A stretch of 22,187 bases of DNA from JACQMJ01 sp964373495 (GTDB lineage: Bacteria; Patescibacteriota; Minisyncoccia; Sungbacterales; SURF-37). The stretch covers positions 1-22,187 of the forward strand of contig CAYJUW010000010.1 of NCBI GenBank assembly GCA_964373495.1. The letters are read 5' to 3'. The translations under genes were made by a program, and so were the position numbers. How positions within the stretch are numbered: the stretch's first letter is position 1; each line of letters starts with the position of its first letter. The notes below the pieces were generated by a model. It saw only the letters and a program-made list of their open reading frames with translations. It made no database searches and was not told the origin of the DNA. Shown piece after piece: positions 21,997 through 22,187 of this stretch.

Positions 21997-22096
21997 ATCC
22001 TAAGCCCTAAGTTCGAAATCCTAAACAAGCCCCAATGACCAAAACCCTAAATGCAGAGTCGCTTTTGGAATTTGGGCATTTGCATTTTGGATTTGT
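21994..22096. repeat. Empty copy of the inverted-repeat unit
   Basis: The left arm (21994-22050; TAAATCCTAAGCCCTAAG, TCCTAAACAAGCCCCAATG) matches the left end of the 19787 unit, and the right arm (22060-22096; GGCATTTGCATTTTGGATTTG) matches its right end in reverse complement. Only about 10 bp lie between the arms, so the four-helix-bundle gene is absent. The TAA at its first bases serves as the stop of the GT39-like gene. Confidence 0.55.
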
Positions 22097-22138
22097 CCCG
22101 CAACTTCCGCGACCGAAGGGGGCGAGAAGTTTGGAGTC

Positions 22139-22187
22139 CCGCACGGTCTCCGATCCCGCTGGAAGCGGGGGAGGAGCTACCGTGCGG
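22139..22187. repeat. Nested hairpin at the right edge
   Basis: CCGCACGGT (22139-22147) pairs with ACCGTGCGG (22179-22187), enclosing CCCGCT/AGCGGG (22155-22160 with 22164-22169, loop GGA). The inner stem resembles that at 4848-4864. The outer arm may continue past the window, so the full extent is unknown. Confidence 0.45.

Noticed and set aside
1..22187. tRNA, rRNA, tmRNA or RNase P RNA genes
   Set aside because: I looked for their conserved segments and found none.

Overview
The window (about 22 kb, GC-rich, 14 intact protein-coding genes and two frameshifted ones) looks like a chromosomal piece of a Patescibacteria/CPR bacterium, most likely of the Parcubacteria type. The pointers are two exported peptidoglycan-binding proteins that start with the same post-signal motif (ADHTAIHTLEQQ), one of them a 1210-residue S-layer-like protein; a short PaaX-like regulator with a Cas2-like domain; a four-helix-bundle (S23/IVP) protein; dispersed low-complexity repeats; and several genes that appear to be transcribed without a leader. 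The taxonomic call is inference from protein style; no rRNA or other marker gene is present.

Layout. 1-1020 is a gene-free stretch with two exact and two near-exact DnaA boxes, an AT-rich patch and short TCCGAGA repeats; it is a candidate replication origin. 1021-4653 is the S-layer-like protein. 4654-5058 is a dense set of perfect hairpins including a strong terminator. 5059-5913 is a membrane-anchored TPR protein, facing a convergent exported peptidoglycan-binding protein (5990-7261, minus). 7493-8185 holds the PaaX/Cas2-like regulator bracketed by two copies of a 38-bp palindromic operator-promoter; a third copy lies at 15899-15936. 8294-9895 is an exported LTD-PKD-LTD surface protein that leads into a glycan gene cluster.

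From 9899 to 21996 almost everything concerns surface glycans: a fused double GT4 glycosyltransferase, two SAM methyltransferases, two more GT4 enzymes, an APH-like kinase with its own promoter, Shine-Dalgarno and terminator, a P-loop protein with a changed Walker A motif, a sugar-nucleotidyltransferase, a frameshifted NUDIX gene, a DPM1-like polyprenyl-phosphate glycosyltransferase and a multi-pass GT39/PMT-like transferase. A plausible joint role is making activated sugars, assembling or decorating a glycan, and transferring it to exported proteins such as the S-layer-like protein; the exact product cannot be read from the sequence.

The most unusual signals are (i) the regulator with its three-site palindrome regulon, where the palindrome spans the -35 element and spacer of a leaderless promoter; (ii) a four-helix-bundle gene enclosed in inverted repeats, with an apparent empty copy 2 kb away; (iii) low-complexity repeats that have entered the reading frames of glycosyltransferase genes; and (iv) the candidate origin.
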